A stretch of 64,000 nt of DNA from contig CAJOIH010000018.1 in the NCBI GenBank assembly GCA_905234455.1, positions 1-64,000 of the forward strand, read 5' to 3'. The stretch comes from an uncultured Bacteroidales bacterium (GTDB lineage Bacteria; Bacteroidota; Bacteroidia; Bacteroidales; F082). Shown here piece after piece: positions 45,422 through 54,193 of the stretch; positions within the stretch are counted from its first letter, which is position 1, and each line of letters opens with the position of its first letter. The notes under the pieces are model-generated. The model did not search any database. It worked only from the letters and a program-made list of their open reading frames with translations, and had not been told where the DNA came from. The position numbers and the translations under genes were made by a program.

Positions 45422-46618
45422 TTATCCTATTTTCAATAGTTTCCTTATTTTTCCAGTGAATCGTTTCCAAGCTGCCCGTTTGCTGACTTTTTTGCAGATC
45501 ACCGCTACTGCTTCAGCAGTGGTGCCTTTCTCGCGCTCGAGGAAGGTGCCTATTTCTTTCTTGAAAACGGTTCCATCAATAGCCTCTCGTTTTTCGGCGA
45601 GGTGTTGACCCTTAGCGATTTCGCTGATAGGGCATGGCCTGCCGACGATGCTTTTGTTGGCTAACATTTCTTCCATGAGAGCCTGGCCTTTGGCATTACG
45701 TGTGATGATGACGCTGCCGCCGCCTTTGGTGTCATCGCCAGTGATGCCCCAACTGTCGCCAAAAACGATGTCACATAACAAGTTCATCTTGTCGAGGCAA
45801 AGCCTGCATCGAGGAGGTGTGAGATGTACCTTGCAGGAGAGACGGACATTGTTGTCAAGGGTCTTTACCGAACCTTTTCTGTCAACGAAAGCAATCTTCG
45901 CCTGTTTGTAATTGCTGTATTTCCTGAGACGCCAGAAAATCCGACTGTCGTCGCTAATAGGGCCATTTTTCTTCTGCCCAATGCGTTTTACCACTTCGAC
46001 ACATGACTGGGCAAGAACGCCGCCGCAAATCAAGCCAAAAAGGTATTCGATGTTCGAGTAACGTTCGGGGAAAAGGTTTTTAAGTCTTACGATGCCTTCA
46101 ATGTGGCAGGGAAGTCCTACAACAGCTACATGTGAAAAATCGGCTAACTCTGGGAGCGCACTGTTCAGGTCAACGGGGGTATATTGCGATGACTGACAAT
46201 CCAAAAGTTCCTGCTTTGTGGTAACGATACGGTATTGCGCTTTTTGTTTTTCTTGTCCGACCACCAAGGCGGCATCGATGCGACCTTGGTCGAATAGGAA
46301 CGCAAGAGTTGTGGTTACGGCGCCGCCACTTTGGGCGTTCTCAAAAATGCTTGGATCAGCACTTTTGGCAAACCAGGCACTTACAACATCCCCCATAAAC
46401 TCAGTGTCAATGGCGGCTTTCCTTATCTCGGCCAAACCGTTGCTCGGGCATACCCTCAAGCATAGACCGCAGTCAATGCAAACCTTCTCGTCAATGACGG
46501 GAATGAGTCTTCCCAAAGGGGTGAAATCCATGTGTATGGCATGGGCGGGACATGTGCCGTTGCAGGTTCCGCAACCAGAGCAAAGCTCGTTGGCAACTAT
46601 GTTTGTCACGTTTTCCAT
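45422..46618 (-). CDS. Coenzyme F420 hydrogenase/dehydrogenase beta subunit C-terminal domain protein (two [4Fe-4S] motifs)
   Basis: CSGCGTCNGTCPAHAI, CIDCGLCLRVCPSNG, GLPCHIEGIVRLKNLFPERYSNIEYLFGLICGG, CLDKMNLLCDIVFGDSWG. Confidence 0.88.
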   Translation of the reverse strand: MENVTNIVANELCSGCGTCNGTCPAHAIHMDFTPLGRLIPVIDEKVCIDCGLCLRVCPSNGLAEIRKAAIDTEFMGDVVSAWFAKSADPSIFENAQSGGAVTTTLAFLFDQGRIDAALVVGQEKQKAQYRIVTTKQELLDCQSSQYTPVDLNSALPELADFSHVAVVGLPCHIEGIVRLKNLFPERYSNIEYLFGLICGGVLAQSCVEVVKRIGQKKNGPISDDSRIFWRLRKYSNYKQAKIAFVDRKGSVKTLDNNVRLSCKVHLTPPRCRLCLDKMNLLCDIVFGDSWGITGDDTKGGGSVIITRNAKGQALMEEMLANKSIVGRPCPISEIAKGQHLAEKREAIDGTVFKKEIGTFLEREKGTTAEAVAVICKKVSKRAAWKRFTGKIRKLLKIG

Positions 46619-46630
46619 ATGAGGCTTTTT

Positions 46631-47950
46631 TTACTGCTTTTTCCGTAATAGATCCATTATAGCGGCGTATTCCCCAGCCAAGGCTTTGCGGGAGTACTTC
46701 TCAATAGCTGGGTTTTCATGCGAGGGCAGGGCGGTTTCCATAAATTTTTGATAAAGCTCCTTGACAACGGCTTTCATCTTGTCCTTGTCCTCGAATCCCA
46801 CCGTTACACCGGCTTGGGTCTCGTTCAAGATCATCGCCGTGTCGCCGGTCTCGGGACCGATGCAAATGATGGGACGACCCGAAGCCATGTACTCGAATAG
46901 CTTGGCAGGGATGAGGCCCAAAGTGTCGGTCTCGGTGTCGGGCATAAGGGGCAACAAAAGCACCGTGGACCGACGAAGAGCTACCGCCACCTGGTCGTGA
47001 GGAATGTAGGCCGAGGGCATGACATGGTCTTGTAAGCCATGCTTGGCAATGGTCTGCATCACCTCCTTGTCGACCTGGCCAATCAATTTCACTTGCAACT
47101 GGGAGGCAAAAGAGGCATCTTCGGCGACCAGTTCGCCCAAAGCTTTCCATAGACACTCGGGGTTGCGCACCTTGAAGAGGACACCGAGGTAGGTGAGGGT
47201 GAACTTGTCTGACGCCGGGGCTTCAGACAACCTGACGATGTCGTTTTCATCATAACCGTTGTAGACGACCTCAGCCGAAGGAGCTCCCAAATTCACGAGC
47301 CGCTCGGCCCAGTTGGGACTCACCGTGACCACCTTGTCGGCCTTGGTGAGGACCTCGCGCTCCAAACGATGGTGTTTACGGTCGGCCCTTCGCGTCAACC
47401 TGAGCTTGCTATAGTAGTCGATCTCGGTCCATGGATCACGGAAATCAGCAATCCACGGAATGCCTAAGGCTTCCTTCAACTCCATGGCAATCAGATGCAT
47501 CGAGTGGGGTGGCCCCGTGCTGATCACGGCATCCACGGGATGGGCCTTCAAGTATTCCTTGAGGTATCTCACCGAAGGCTTCACCCACCAGCAGCGGGCA
47601 TCGGGGATGAAGAAGTTGCCCCTGATCCAAACGGAGAGACGCTCCTTCCAGCCTTGCTTGTGCCCCGTGTCATCGATGAATCCGGCCTTCACCTTTTGCT
47701 CCTTCTTCATGCCCAAGAACCTCTTATAGAAGCTGTATGGTTCCGTGATGGGACGGCGGATGACCTCGGCAGCGGGACTTACATCCTTCTCCAACGATGG
47801 ATCTTCCACCGGGTATTCAGCACCCTCGGCAGTGTAAGCCACAGGCTGCCAGCCGTATTCGGGCAGGTATTTCGACATCTTCAGCCAACGCTGTACGCCG
47901 CTGCCACCCGACGGGGGCCAATAGTAGGTGATGATCAATACCCGTTTCAT
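46631..47950 (-). CDS. Glycosyltransferase (GT4-like)
   Basis: MKRVLIITYYWPPSGGSGVQRWLKMSKYLPEYGWQPVAYTAEG; IPAKLFEYMASGRPIICIGPETGDTAMIL. Confidence 0.88.
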   Translation of the reverse strand: MKRVLIITYYWPPSGGSGVQRWLKMSKYLPEYGWQPVAYTAEGAEYPVEDPSLEKDVSPAAEVIRRPITEPYSFYKRFLGMKKEQKVKAGFIDDTGHKQGWKERLSVWIRGNFFIPDARCWWVKPSVRYLKEYLKAHPVDAVISTGPPHSMHLIAMELKEALGIPWIADFRDPWTEIDYYSKLRLTRRADRKHHRLEREVLTKADKVVTVSPNWAERLVNLGAPSAEVVYNGYDENDIVRLSEAPASDKFTLTYLGVLFKVRNPECLWKALGELVAEDASFASQLQVKLIGQVDKEVMQTIAKHGLQDHVMPSAYIPHDQVAVALRRSTVLLLPLMPDTETDTLGLIPAKLFEYMASGRPIICIGPETGDTAMILNETQAGVTVGFEDKDKMKAVVKELYQKFMETALPSHENPAIEKYSRKALAGEYAAIMDLLRKKQ

Positions 47951-50451
47951 GCCGCCTTCTCTTTCTTCTTGAAACTGAAGATGATAGCAATAATCAATCC
48001 GATGATTAGCAGTGAAGAACTAATCAATTGTATGGTGTTTCCTATCTTCCAAATCTTGGGCGCGTATTGCATCACAATCTGATGCTCACCGGCAGGAATC
48101 AAAGCGGCCCTAAGCAGATAGTTGGCCCTGAGGATGGGGTGTTCCTGACCGTCGACATACATCTTCCAACCCGAATCGCTCCAGATTTCGGAGAAGACCA
48201 CCAGGCGGTCACCAAGGCTATTGAAGCTGTAGGTGAGCTTGTTGGGCTTGTACTCGGTCATGGCAATCTGTCCCATGAGGCTATCATTAATGGGATGGTC
48301 CGTGACCAAGGGCTGGAACTCCTTATGGAGGATGGCCGTGTGCTGCAGGTCGGAGCTGGCCAAGGCCTCAAATTCCTCGTTGGGCGTGTTCACCCACTGA
48401 ATGTTGTTGACCATCCAGGCGTTGCCGAAGGCGCATGGGTTGACGATGGGTTCTGCGTCGGGATTATAGATGATGTATTTGGTATTCAGCATGTTAAGGG
48501 TTCTCAACTGCTGGAGTGCCAGCCTGAGTGCGAGGTCGGAGTCGACGTTTTGCAGGAGGCTGCCGAACTGCCTGATCTCGGGGTTGAGATAGCCGCTGAT
48601 GAGGTCTTGGTAACGGCGGAGTTTGGCACCGTGGTAGCCTCCAATCGACTTGTGGAAATAAGAGGTGCTGGCGTCGTTGAACACATCCTTGGTGAGGTTG
48701 AGTACGCGGTAGTCGAGGGCTTTGTCGTTCAGGATGTACTGGTCGGCAACCGTGGCTTTGAAAGGCTTTTCGGCCAAGGCTTTGTTGATGTAGTTGGTGT
48801 TGTTGAGATAGCGCTTGTCGATGGGATACAGGTCGATGATCACCAGTGCGCCCAGGATGATGAAGGCGGGTGCGGCTTTCAGCTTGCCCTTGCCGAAGAG
48901 GAGGATGGGAATGGCGGCCAGGATGATGAAGGCCAGGCTGCGGAGGGCGTCCTTGCGGAAGATGGCCACGCGGACGTCTTCAAGCTGGGTGGCGAAGGCT
49001 TGGTAGGCGGCACCATCCTTGCCGGAGGCCATCTGTGCGAACTGTTGGGCCTCGCCTTGGCTGAGGAAGTTGAAGAACAGCTTCGGGGCGATGTAGAACA
49101 GAAGACAGACACCGGCGGTGATGCCCAGGGCGATATAGAACTTCTTGGCGTTTTTCTTGAAACCATCAGGGGTCTTGGCGATTTCGGCCAGACCCAACAA
49201 GCCCAGCAACGGCATGGTGAGTTCGGCGATGACCAAAGTCATGGAGACCGCTCGGAACTTGTTGTAACCCGGGATATAGTCGATGAAGAAATTGGTGAAA
49301 CCCATGAAGTTCTTGCCCCAGCTGAGCAGGATGCTGAGCAGGGTGGCGATGAGCAGGGCCCATTTCAGCTTGCCTTTCACGCAAAGGGCGCCGAGGACGA
49401 AGAGGAACACCACGATGGCGCCGACGTAAACAGGACCGCTGGTGCCCGGCTGGTCGCCCCAATAGGCGTTGCTCTGGGCCAAGCCCGAACGGTAACGGCT
49501 GTCGGCCTTGTCGAGCGCCGGGTTGTTGTTGCCGATGTAAGCTGAGGCGCCTCCCTTGGCGTTGGGGATAAGCAAGCTCCATGTCTCGCCTTTGCCATAG
49601 CTCCACTGGGTGATATAGTCGCGGTCAAGGCCTTTGGTTTGGTTGGCTGCGTCCTGTGTGAGCACCGGTTTGCCACGGGTGGTCTCCTTGCTGAACTCGT
49701 AGTTGCCATAGAGGTTAGTCGTGCAGGTGAGGATGGCAAGGGCCACCGACACCATCAGACAGCCCGAGGCTTTCATGAAACGTCCCACTTGCTTCTCCCT
49801 GAGGTCGCTGATCAGCTGTGCGATGACCAGGATGATGACGGTAAGAAGCAGGTAATAAGTGATCTGCAAATGGTTGGCGCGGATCTCGAGTGCCAGGCTG
49901 ATGGCGGTCAACACGGAGCCCCAAAGGTATTTCCCCTTGTAAGTCAGCAGGATGCCGGCGATGACCGGAGCCATGTAGGCCATCGCATATGCCTTGGTGT
50001 TGTGTCCGGCACCAAGGATGATGAACAGATAGGACGTCAACCCGTAAGCCAATCCGCCTATGAAACTGATCCAGATGCCGCAATCCAATACCAGGAGAAG
50101 TATGAAAAAGCCCAGCATGCTGATGAAGACAACGCCTATGGGATGGGGGAAACCGGCGTTCAGCGCTTGGCCAAGGTATTGGGTCAGGTTGCTGTTGCTT
50201 TTTACGGAGGAGTTCCATGCCGGCATGCCGCCGAACAGGGAATTGGTCCAAAGGGTTTGCTCGCCTGTGGCCTCACGGTAATCGTTGATCTCCTTCGTCA
50301 GGCCTTTGAACATTTCGATGTCGTGCTGCTTGATGCGCTTGCCCTCGAAGACGATGGGGGAGAAGTATACCAGGGTGATCAGCGCGAAACCGAGTATGCA
50401 GGCCGCGATGCCGAAGGCTTTTTTGTTCTTTTGGAAGAAGTTGTTTTTCAT
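47947..50451 (-). CDS. YfhO family membrane protein
   Basis: Multi-TM N-terminus (FGGMPAWNSSVKSN, GLTSYLFIILGAGHNTKAYAMAYMAPVIAGILLTYKGK) and C-terminal luminal domain (FSEIWSDSGWKMYVDGQEHPILRANYLLRAALIPAGEHQIVMQYAPK). Confidence 0.85.
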   Translation of the reverse strand: MKNNFFQKNKKAFGIAACILGFALITLVYFSPIVFEGKRIKQHDIEMFKGLTKEINDYREATGEQTLWTNSLFGGMPAWNSSVKSNSNLTQYLGQALNAGFPHPIGVVFISMLGFFILLLVLDCGIWISFIGGLAYGLTSYLFIILGAGHNTKAYAMAYMAPVIAGILLTYKGKYLWGSVLTAISLALEIRANHLQITYYLLLTVIILVIAQLISDLREKQVGRFMKASGCLMVSVALAILTCTTNLYGNYEFSKETTRGKPVLTQDAANQTKGLDRDYITQWSYGKGETWSLLIPNAKGGASAYIGNNNPALDKADSRYRSGLAQSNAYWGDQPGTSGPVYVGAIVVFLFVLGALCVKGKLKWALLIATLLSILLSWGKNFMGFTNFFIDYIPGYNKFRAVSMTLVIAELTMPLLGLLGLAEIAKTPDGFKKNAKKFYIALGITAGVCLLFYIAPKLFFNFLSQGEAQQFAQMASGKDGAAYQAFATQLEDVRVAIFRKDALRSLAFIILAAIPILLFGKGKLKAAPAFIILGALVIIDLYPIDKRYLNNTNYINKALAEKPFKATVADQYILNDKALDYRVLNLTKDVFNDASTSYFHKSIGGYHGAKLRRYQDLISGYLNPEIRQFGSLLQNVDSDLALRLALQQLRTLNMLNTKYIIYNPDAEPIVNPCAFGNAWMVNNIQWVNTPNEEFEALASSDLQHTAILHKEFQPLVTDHPINDSLMGQIAMTEYKPNKLTYSFNSLGDRLVVFSEIWSDSGWKMYVDGQEHPILRANYLLRAALIPAGEHQIVMQYAPKIWKIGNTIQLISSSLLIIGLIIAIIFSFKKKEKAA

Positions 50452-50510
50452 CAGTGGGAATGAGTTTGCTATTTGGCTGCGAATTTACGATATTTTTTAA
50501 TAATTTTGCC

Positions 50511-50518
50511 TCCATATT
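50511..50518 (+). promoter_or_regulatory. Bacteroidota -7 element (TAATTTTG) for the glycosyltransferase/methyltransferase pair
   Basis: Matches TAnnTTTG, 12 nt before the ATG at 50531. Confidence 0.5.
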
Positions 50519-50530
50519 CAACCTGCACTC

Positions 50531-51646
50531 ATGAAAATCGCAATCATCGGACCGGCCTATCCATATCGTGGCGGCATCGCTGCTTTCAGCGAGCGACTGG
50601 CACGACAGTGGCGCGACGAGGGCCATGCGGTGGATCTCTACACCTTCACACTGCAATATCCGAGGTTTTTGTTCCCCGGGAAGACGCAGTATGCCTCGGG
50701 ACCGGCACCCGACGATTTGCATGTGGAGCGTTGTATCAACTCCGTCAACCCCTTGAACTGGGGCAAGGTAGGCCGTCAGCTTCACAAGGGTGGCTATGAG
50801 ATGGTGGTGTTCGCCTACTGGATGTCGTTCTTCGCCCCCTGCTATTGCGCCATTGCGCGACGGTTAAGGGGAGTGAAGCGTATTGCGTTGGTACACAACA
50901 TGATACCTCATGAAAAGACCATCTTGGATCGACTCTTTGCGCCGCGTTTCGTGAAGGCCATGGACGGATTTGTGGCTCTGTCGGAGGCGGTGCTCGAGGA
51001 TGTGCGCAAGCTGGATCGGTGGGAGAAGCCCAAGGCTTGGTCACCGCATCCGGTGTACGACCATTTCGGACCGCGCGAGGCACGCGAGGTGGCTTTGGAG
51101 CACCTGAACCTCGATCCGCAATACCGTTACCTGTTGTTCTTCGGGTTGGTGCGTGCCTACAAAGGATTGGACCTGCTCATCGAAGCCTTGGCTGACGAGC
51201 GGCTGCGGCAGTATCCGTTGCGTTTGCTGGTGGCGGGTGAGTTTTACGAAGAAAAACAAACCTATTTGCAACAGATTTGGTCGTTGGGGTTGGATCAGAA
51301 GGTCATCGTCCGCGACGAGTTCATCCCCGATGATCAGGTGAAGGACTACTTCAACGCGGTCGACATCGTGGTGCAACCCTATAAGTCGGCTACCCAGAGT
51401 GGCGTGACGCAGATCGCCTACCATTTCGAAAAGCCGATGCTGGTGACCAACGTGGGCGGGCTGGATGAAATCGTTCCCCATGGCAAAGTGGGCTATGCGG
51501 TCCCTCCTGATGCCCGCAGCATCGCCGATGCCCTGGTCGACTTCTTCGCTTGCGACCGCAAGGATGAGTTCGTAGGCCATCTGCTTGTGGAGAAGCAGAA
51601 ATACTCCTGGGAAAAACTTTCTAACGTGATACTGAATCTCTTATGA
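50531..51646 (+). CDS. Glycosyltransferase (GT4-like)
   Basis: MKIAIIGPAYPYRGGIAAFSERLARQWRDEGHAVDLYTF; FNAVDIVVQPYKSATQSGVTQIAYHFEKPMLVTNVGGLDEIV. Confidence 0.9.
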   Translation: MKIAIIGPAYPYRGGIAAFSERLARQWRDEGHAVDLYTFTLQYPRFLFPGKTQYASGPAPDDLHVERCINSVNPLNWGKVGRQLHKGGYEMVVFAYWMSFFAPCYCAIARRLRGVKRIALVHNMIPHEKTILDRLFAPRFVKAMDGFVALSEAVLEDVRKLDRWEKPKAWSPHPVYDHFGPREAREVALEHLNLDPQYRYLLFFGLVRAYKGLDLLIEALADERLRQYPLRLLVAGEFYEEKQTYLQQIWSLGLDQKVIVRDEFIPDDQVKDYFNAVDIVVQPYKSATQSGVTQIAYHFEKPMLVTNVGGLDEIVPHGKVGYAVPPDARSIADALVDFFACDRKDEFVGHLLVEKQKYSWEKLSNVILNLL

Positions 51647-52416
51647 AAAAGATAATCTCCTTATTAACCAAACTTTTTCCCCGTCAGTTCCTGATTCGGT
51701 GCAGCTACCTGTTCAGCTTCCTGATCCGGCCGTTCTATTGGGGCAACAAGGTGGAATGCCCGGTCTGCGGCAAGCACTTCCGCAAGTTCCTGCCCTATGG
51801 TTATGGCCGTGCAGTGGACAACAGGATGTGCCCCAAATGCTTGTCCTTGGAGCGCCACCGTCTGCTATGGCTGTATTTGAAGGAGAAGACGGATTTCTTC
51901 ACGGCACTGCTGAAGGTGTTGCATTTCGCTCCCGAACAACCGTTTCTGAAGCGTTTCCGGGCTTTGAAGAACCTCGATTACACCACTGCCGACCTCGATT
52001 CGCCCATCGCCGACCTGCATCTCGACGTGACGGCCATCGACCAGCCCTCGGACACCTACGATGTGGTGATCTGCAACCATGTGTTGGAGCATGTGGATGA
52101 TGCCGGGAAGGCCTTCAAGGAGATCCAACGTATTTTAAAACCCGGCGGATGGGCCATCCTGTTGGTGCCGATCAATCCTGATGTGGACACCTTCGAGGAT
52201 CCTTCGGTGACCGACCCCAAGGAGCGCGAGCGTCTCTTTGGCCAGTACGACCATGTGCGCCAATTCGGTCGCGACTACGGTGACGTGTTGCGCCGTGCCG
52301 GCTTCGAGGTGGTGGAGGATAGGATCTACTACGAACTCTCAGAAGAGCAACGAGAAAGGATGCGTCTCGCCCGTCGTGGGGAGGAGATAATCTATAAATG
52401 TCTTGTTAGGAAATAG
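51643..52416 (+). CDS. Class I SAM-dependent methyltransferase with N-terminal zinc-ribbon-like Cys motif
   Basis: CPVCGKHFRKFLPYG...CPKCLSLERHRLLWLYL; YDVVICNHVLEHVDDAGKAFKEIQRILKPGGWAILLVPI. Confidence 0.88.
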   Translation: MKKIISLLTKLFPRQFLIRCSYLFSFLIRPFYWGNKVECPVCGKHFRKFLPYGYGRAVDNRMCPKCLSLERHRLLWLYLKEKTDFFTALLKVLHFAPEQPFLKRFRALKNLDYTTADLDSPIADLHLDVTAIDQPSDTYDVVICNHVLEHVDDAGKAFKEIQRILKPGGWAILLVPINPDVDTFEDPSVTDPKERERLFGQYDHVRQFGRDYGDVLRRAGFEVVEDRIYYELSEEQRERMRLARRGEEIIYKCLVRK

Positions 52417-52432
52417 GAATTGAGCGTATGTC

Positions 52433-52469
52433 AAAAAACAAAAGGCGAAACTGTGACCAGTTCGCCTTT
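52433..52469 (-). terminator. Intrinsic terminator downstream of rpmH
   Basis: Inverted repeat AAAGGCGAA...TTCGCCTTT followed on the minus strand by TTGTTTTTTG. Confidence 0.8.
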
Positions 52470-52513
52470 CGTCCATACCTTAAATAAGAAATAGAAACGG
52501 CTTCTATCTTTAT

Positions 52514-52663
52514 TTAGTACTCGTCAGAAACAGTGAGTCTCTTTCTGCCTTTGGCTCTTCTGCGGGCTAACACCTTGCGGCCGTTGGCAGTTGACATTCT
52601 CTCTCTGAAACCATGTTTGTTTCTGCGTTTTCTGTTCGATGGTTGGAAAGTGATGTATTTAAT
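52514..52663 (-). CDS. rpmH: 50S ribosomal protein L34 (start codon uncertain; ATT at 52663 tentatively)
   Basis: Manual translation of the minus strand: (I)[48 protein letters not shown]. Absent from the ORF track because it is shorter than 60 aa. Confidence 0.88.
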   Translation of the reverse strand: MKYITFQPSNRKRRNKHGFRERMSTANGRKVLARRRAKGRKRLTVSDEY

Positions 52664-52740
52664 TATTTCTAATCTTTCATTTCGGGCTGCAAAAATACAA
52701 AATATTTTGTTTCACGCAACTTTTTCTGAAAAAATTATTT

Positions 52741-54182
52741 TCAAGCCACCGTTTCTTTCGCAGGGATGTTCTTCAGGGTTTCCACCAGGAACTCCCAGAA
52801 CGGGGCGACGCTCTCGATGAGCAGGGCTTCGTCGGGGGAGTGGGGGTGCACCAGGGTCGGGCCGAAGCTCACCATGTCCCAATTCGGGTATTTCGAGCCG
52901 AGGATGCCACATTCAAGGCCGGCGTGGATGACCATCACCTTGGCCTCTTTGCCGAACTTCTCCTTGTAGACGGTCTTCATGGTGTTGAGGATCGGGGAGT
53001 CGGGGTTCGGCTTCCAGCCGGGATATTCACCGGTGGAGTAAGCCTCGGCACCGTTGTCGGTGAGGTTCTTGCGGATCTGGGCGGCCAGCTTGTCCTTGTC
53101 GGCGTCGACGAGGCTGCGGGTCAGCGAGGCGCACACGATCTTGCCTTCGACGAGGTCTCGGTGGTGCCTTCGAAGTCATTCGACATGGCGATGACGCCGT
53201 TGGGGTAACGGGCGATGGCGCAGAACAGGTTGTCCTGGGTGGTGAGGTCGATGACTTGCTTGGGCATCTCGACGGGTTCGCACAGCACGGCGGCTTCAGG
53301 CTCGATGCCTTCAAACTCTTCCTTCACAATTTCTTCATATTCCTTGGCGTAGGCCTCGAACTCGGCTTTCTTGGCTTCGGGGACGACCACGATGGCCATG
53401 GCCTCTCTGGGGATGGCGTTGCGGAGGCTGCCGCCGTCGATGCAGGCCATGCGGAGACCGTATTTCTCAGCAGCCATCAGCATCATGGTGTTGAGCACCT
53501 TGTTGGCGTTGGCGCGGCCGAGGTTGATGTCCATGCCGGAGTGACCGCCCTTGAGGCCCTTCACAAAGAGCTTGTAGGCAACCATGCCGGCGGGAACGGC
53601 TTCATAAGTGGGAGTCCAGGTGCCGATGTTGTCGATGCCGCCGGCGCAGCCCACGTAGAGCTCGCCTTCGGTCTCGGAGTCCATGTTGAGCAGGATGTCG
53701 CCTTGCAGCACACCGGGTTTCAGCAGGTTGGCGCCGGTCATGCCGGTCTCTTCGTCGATGGTGAAGAGGGCTTCGATGGGACCGTGTTCCACGTCGGTGG
53801 CTTCGAGTACTGCCATGGCAGCGGCGGCACCCAGACCGTCGTCAGCGCCGAGGGTGGTGCCGTTGGCTTTCACCCAACCGTCTTCGATGTGGGTCTCGAT
53901 GGGGTCGTTCTCAAAGTCGTGCGGGTTGCCGTCGTTTTTCTGCGGCACCATGTCGAGGTGGGCCTGCAGGATGACGCCCTTGCGGTTCTCCATGCCGGGA
54001 GTGGCGGGCTTGCGCATGATCACATTGCCGCAGTCATCCACCATGGTCTCCAAACCGTGGTCTTCGCCCCACTGCTTCATGAAGGCGATCACTTTGGCTT
54101 CTTTCTTCGAGGGACGCGGGATCTGCGTCAGGCTGTAGAAGTTCTTCCAAATGCCACTGGGTTGTAATTCTTGAATTGTCAT
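52741..54182 (-). pseudogene. pepD: Aminoacyl-histidine dipeptidase (PepD/Xaa-His), split into two frames by a lesion near 53121-53160
   Basis: ORF 53121..54182 gives the N-terminal 353 aa (ILQAHLDMVPQKND, GADDGLGAAAAMAVLE) and ORF 52741..53136 gives the C-terminus (IHAGLECGILGSKYPNWDMVSFGP...HSPDEALLIESV) in another frame. Confidence 0.82.
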
Positions 54183-54193
54183 AGTTTTATATT

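Noticed and set aside
48028-49545. 505-aa plus-strand ORF opposite the YfhO-like gene
   Set aside because: Antisense shadow ORF; no recognisable domains, biased composition.
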